DNA from: Dehalococcoidia bacterium
GTDB taxonomy: Bacteria; Chloroflexota; Dehalococcoidia; GIF9; AB-539-J10
NCBI GenBank assembly: GCA_030606385.1
Contig: JAUWGN010000065.1
Location: 1 to 6,561 of the forward strand
Direction: 5' to 3'
DNA: 6,561 nucleotides
Both the position numbers and the translations under genes were made by a program. Below the pieces are notes generated by a model. That model did no database searches. It had not been told where the DNA came from and saw only the letters and a program-made list of their open reading frames with translations. Every line of letters begins with the position of its first letter. Positions within the stretch are counted from its first letter, which is position 1. Below are positions 6,052 to 6,561 of the stretch, in pieces.

Positions 6052-6159
6052 ATTTTTACATTAGTTGCAACAACTATCAAGCTTGACATAGCCCGATAAT
6101 CAAAGCACAATTATTTTACTGAGATAGTTACTCAGAAGTTTGATAGCCAGCGAGCACTT
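6052..6159. other. Divergent intergenic region with palindromes
   Basis: This 108-bp spacer separates the phosphatase gene (minus) from surE (plus). It contains the near-perfect dyad TAGTTG-CAA-CAACTA (6062-6076), an inverted pair AACTATC (6072-6078) and GATAGTT (6123-6129) flanking the surE promoter, and a small hairpin CTGAG/CTCAG (6119-6123, 6131-6135) in the surE leader. For the minus strand a weak TTGATA (6080-6075) with TAAAAA 16 bp later lies so close to 6051 that it would favour the internal ATG at 6036. Confidence 0.4.
6083..6111 (+). promoter_or_regulatory. Sigma70-type promoter of surE
   Basis: A perfect TTGACA (6083-6088) is followed after exactly 17 bp by CACAAT (6106-6111, four of six matches to TATAAT). 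Transcription would start near 6118, leaving a leader of about 42 nt before the ATG at 6160. Confidence 0.55.
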
Positions 6160-6561
6160 ATGAAAATATTAGTTACCAATGATGATGGAATTGACTCTCC
6201 TGGTCTTTGGGCTGTAGCAGAGAAACTTCGCAAAGTAGGTGAGGTGGTGGTTGTAGCTCCACAGAGTGAACAAAGTGGAGTGGGCACTTCGGTTAATTTG
6301 CGCCGTGCCGTGAAGGTGTTTCCACAGGCGATGGGGAGTGGGATCTATGCTACCGATGGTACGCCAGTCGATTGCGTCATTATAGCTTTCAGGGCTTTAT
6401 TCCCCAGAGAGATAGACCTTGTTGTCTCGGGCATCAATAAAGGTCCTAATATAGGATATGATGTTTTCATTTCGGGCACTGTTGCTGGCGCTCTGGTGGG
6501 ATCTTTTCACGGTGTTCCATCTTTTGCCGTTTCAGTGGATGCTTTTGAGGGGTCAGATTTC
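6160..6561 (+). CDS. surE: 5'/3'-nucleotidase SurE, 3'-truncated by window edge
   Basis: SurE is a metal-dependent cytoplasmic phosphatase that dephosphorylates nucleoside 5'- and 3'-monophosphates and is associated with stress survival. The 134 visible residues are about half of the usual 250-265; the frame is open to the last base. The N-terminus MKILVTNDDGIDSPG carries the metal-binding pair D8 and D9. VAPQSEQSG supplies metal-binding S39, then come YATDGTPVDC (63-72) and SGINKGPNIGYD (90-101) with metal ligand N93, and SGTVAGA (105-111). All catalytic residues expected in this half are intact. The ATG at 6160 fits the family N-terminus exactly, although only a weak GAG-type ribosome-binding site precedes it. 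Confidence 0.97.
   Translation, partial: MKILVTNDDGIDSPGLWAVAEKLRKVGEVVVVAPQSEQSGVGTSVNLRRAVKVFPQAMGSGIYATDGTPVDCVIIAFRALFPREIDLVVSGINKGPNIGYDVFISGTVAGALVGSFHGVPSFAVSVDAFEGSDF

Overview
The window looks like ordinary chromosomal DNA of moderate GC (a little under 50% by eye). The best guess for the source is an uncultured Dehalococcoidia-like member of Chloroflexota or a similar anaerobic sediment bacterium. This rests on the mix of a large DUF3160-type protein, an acyl-CoA dehydrogenase next to stand-alone histidine genes, and an MtnX-like HAD phosphatase near a ribosomal protein cluster. It is inference, because no rRNA or other phylogenetic marker is present.

Layout: (1) 2-1792, plus strand: the 3' part of a DUF3160-family gene whose reading frame runs off the left edge. 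(2) 1793-1986: a non-coding gap with decayed palindromic-repeat fragments and a possible promoter. (3) 1987-4332, plus strand: acyl-CoA dehydrogenase, hisA and hisI. HisI makes ProFAR and HisA isomerises it, so the two his genes encode consecutive histidine steps; the dehydrogenase has no obvious link to them. A 66-bp interspersed palindrome (3905-3970) lies across the hisA 3' end and supplies the last dozen HisA codons. (4) 4369-5148, minus strand: rplU-rpmA-rpmE (ribosomal proteins L21, L27, L31) as a tightly overlapping operon, convergent with hisI. (5) 5203-5358: a non-coding gap upstream of rplU. (6) 5359-6051, minus strand: a HAD phosphatase of the MtnX/phosphoserine-phosphatase type. 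(7) 6052-6159: a divergent promoter region. (8) 6160-6561, plus strand: the 5' part of surE, cut by the right edge.

The most notable observations are these. rplU has no ATG, GTG, TTG or CTG at its conserved N-terminus; an ATC codon sits six bases after a strong Shine-Dalgarno, behind a sigma70-type promoter. The palindromic repeat family has been captured into the HisA coding sequence, with probable decayed relatives upstream of the acyl-CoA dehydrogenase. The HAD phosphatase has Asn where motif IV normally has its first Asp. I found no defence system, CRISPR array, mobile element with a transposase, or other plainly novel multi-gene system.
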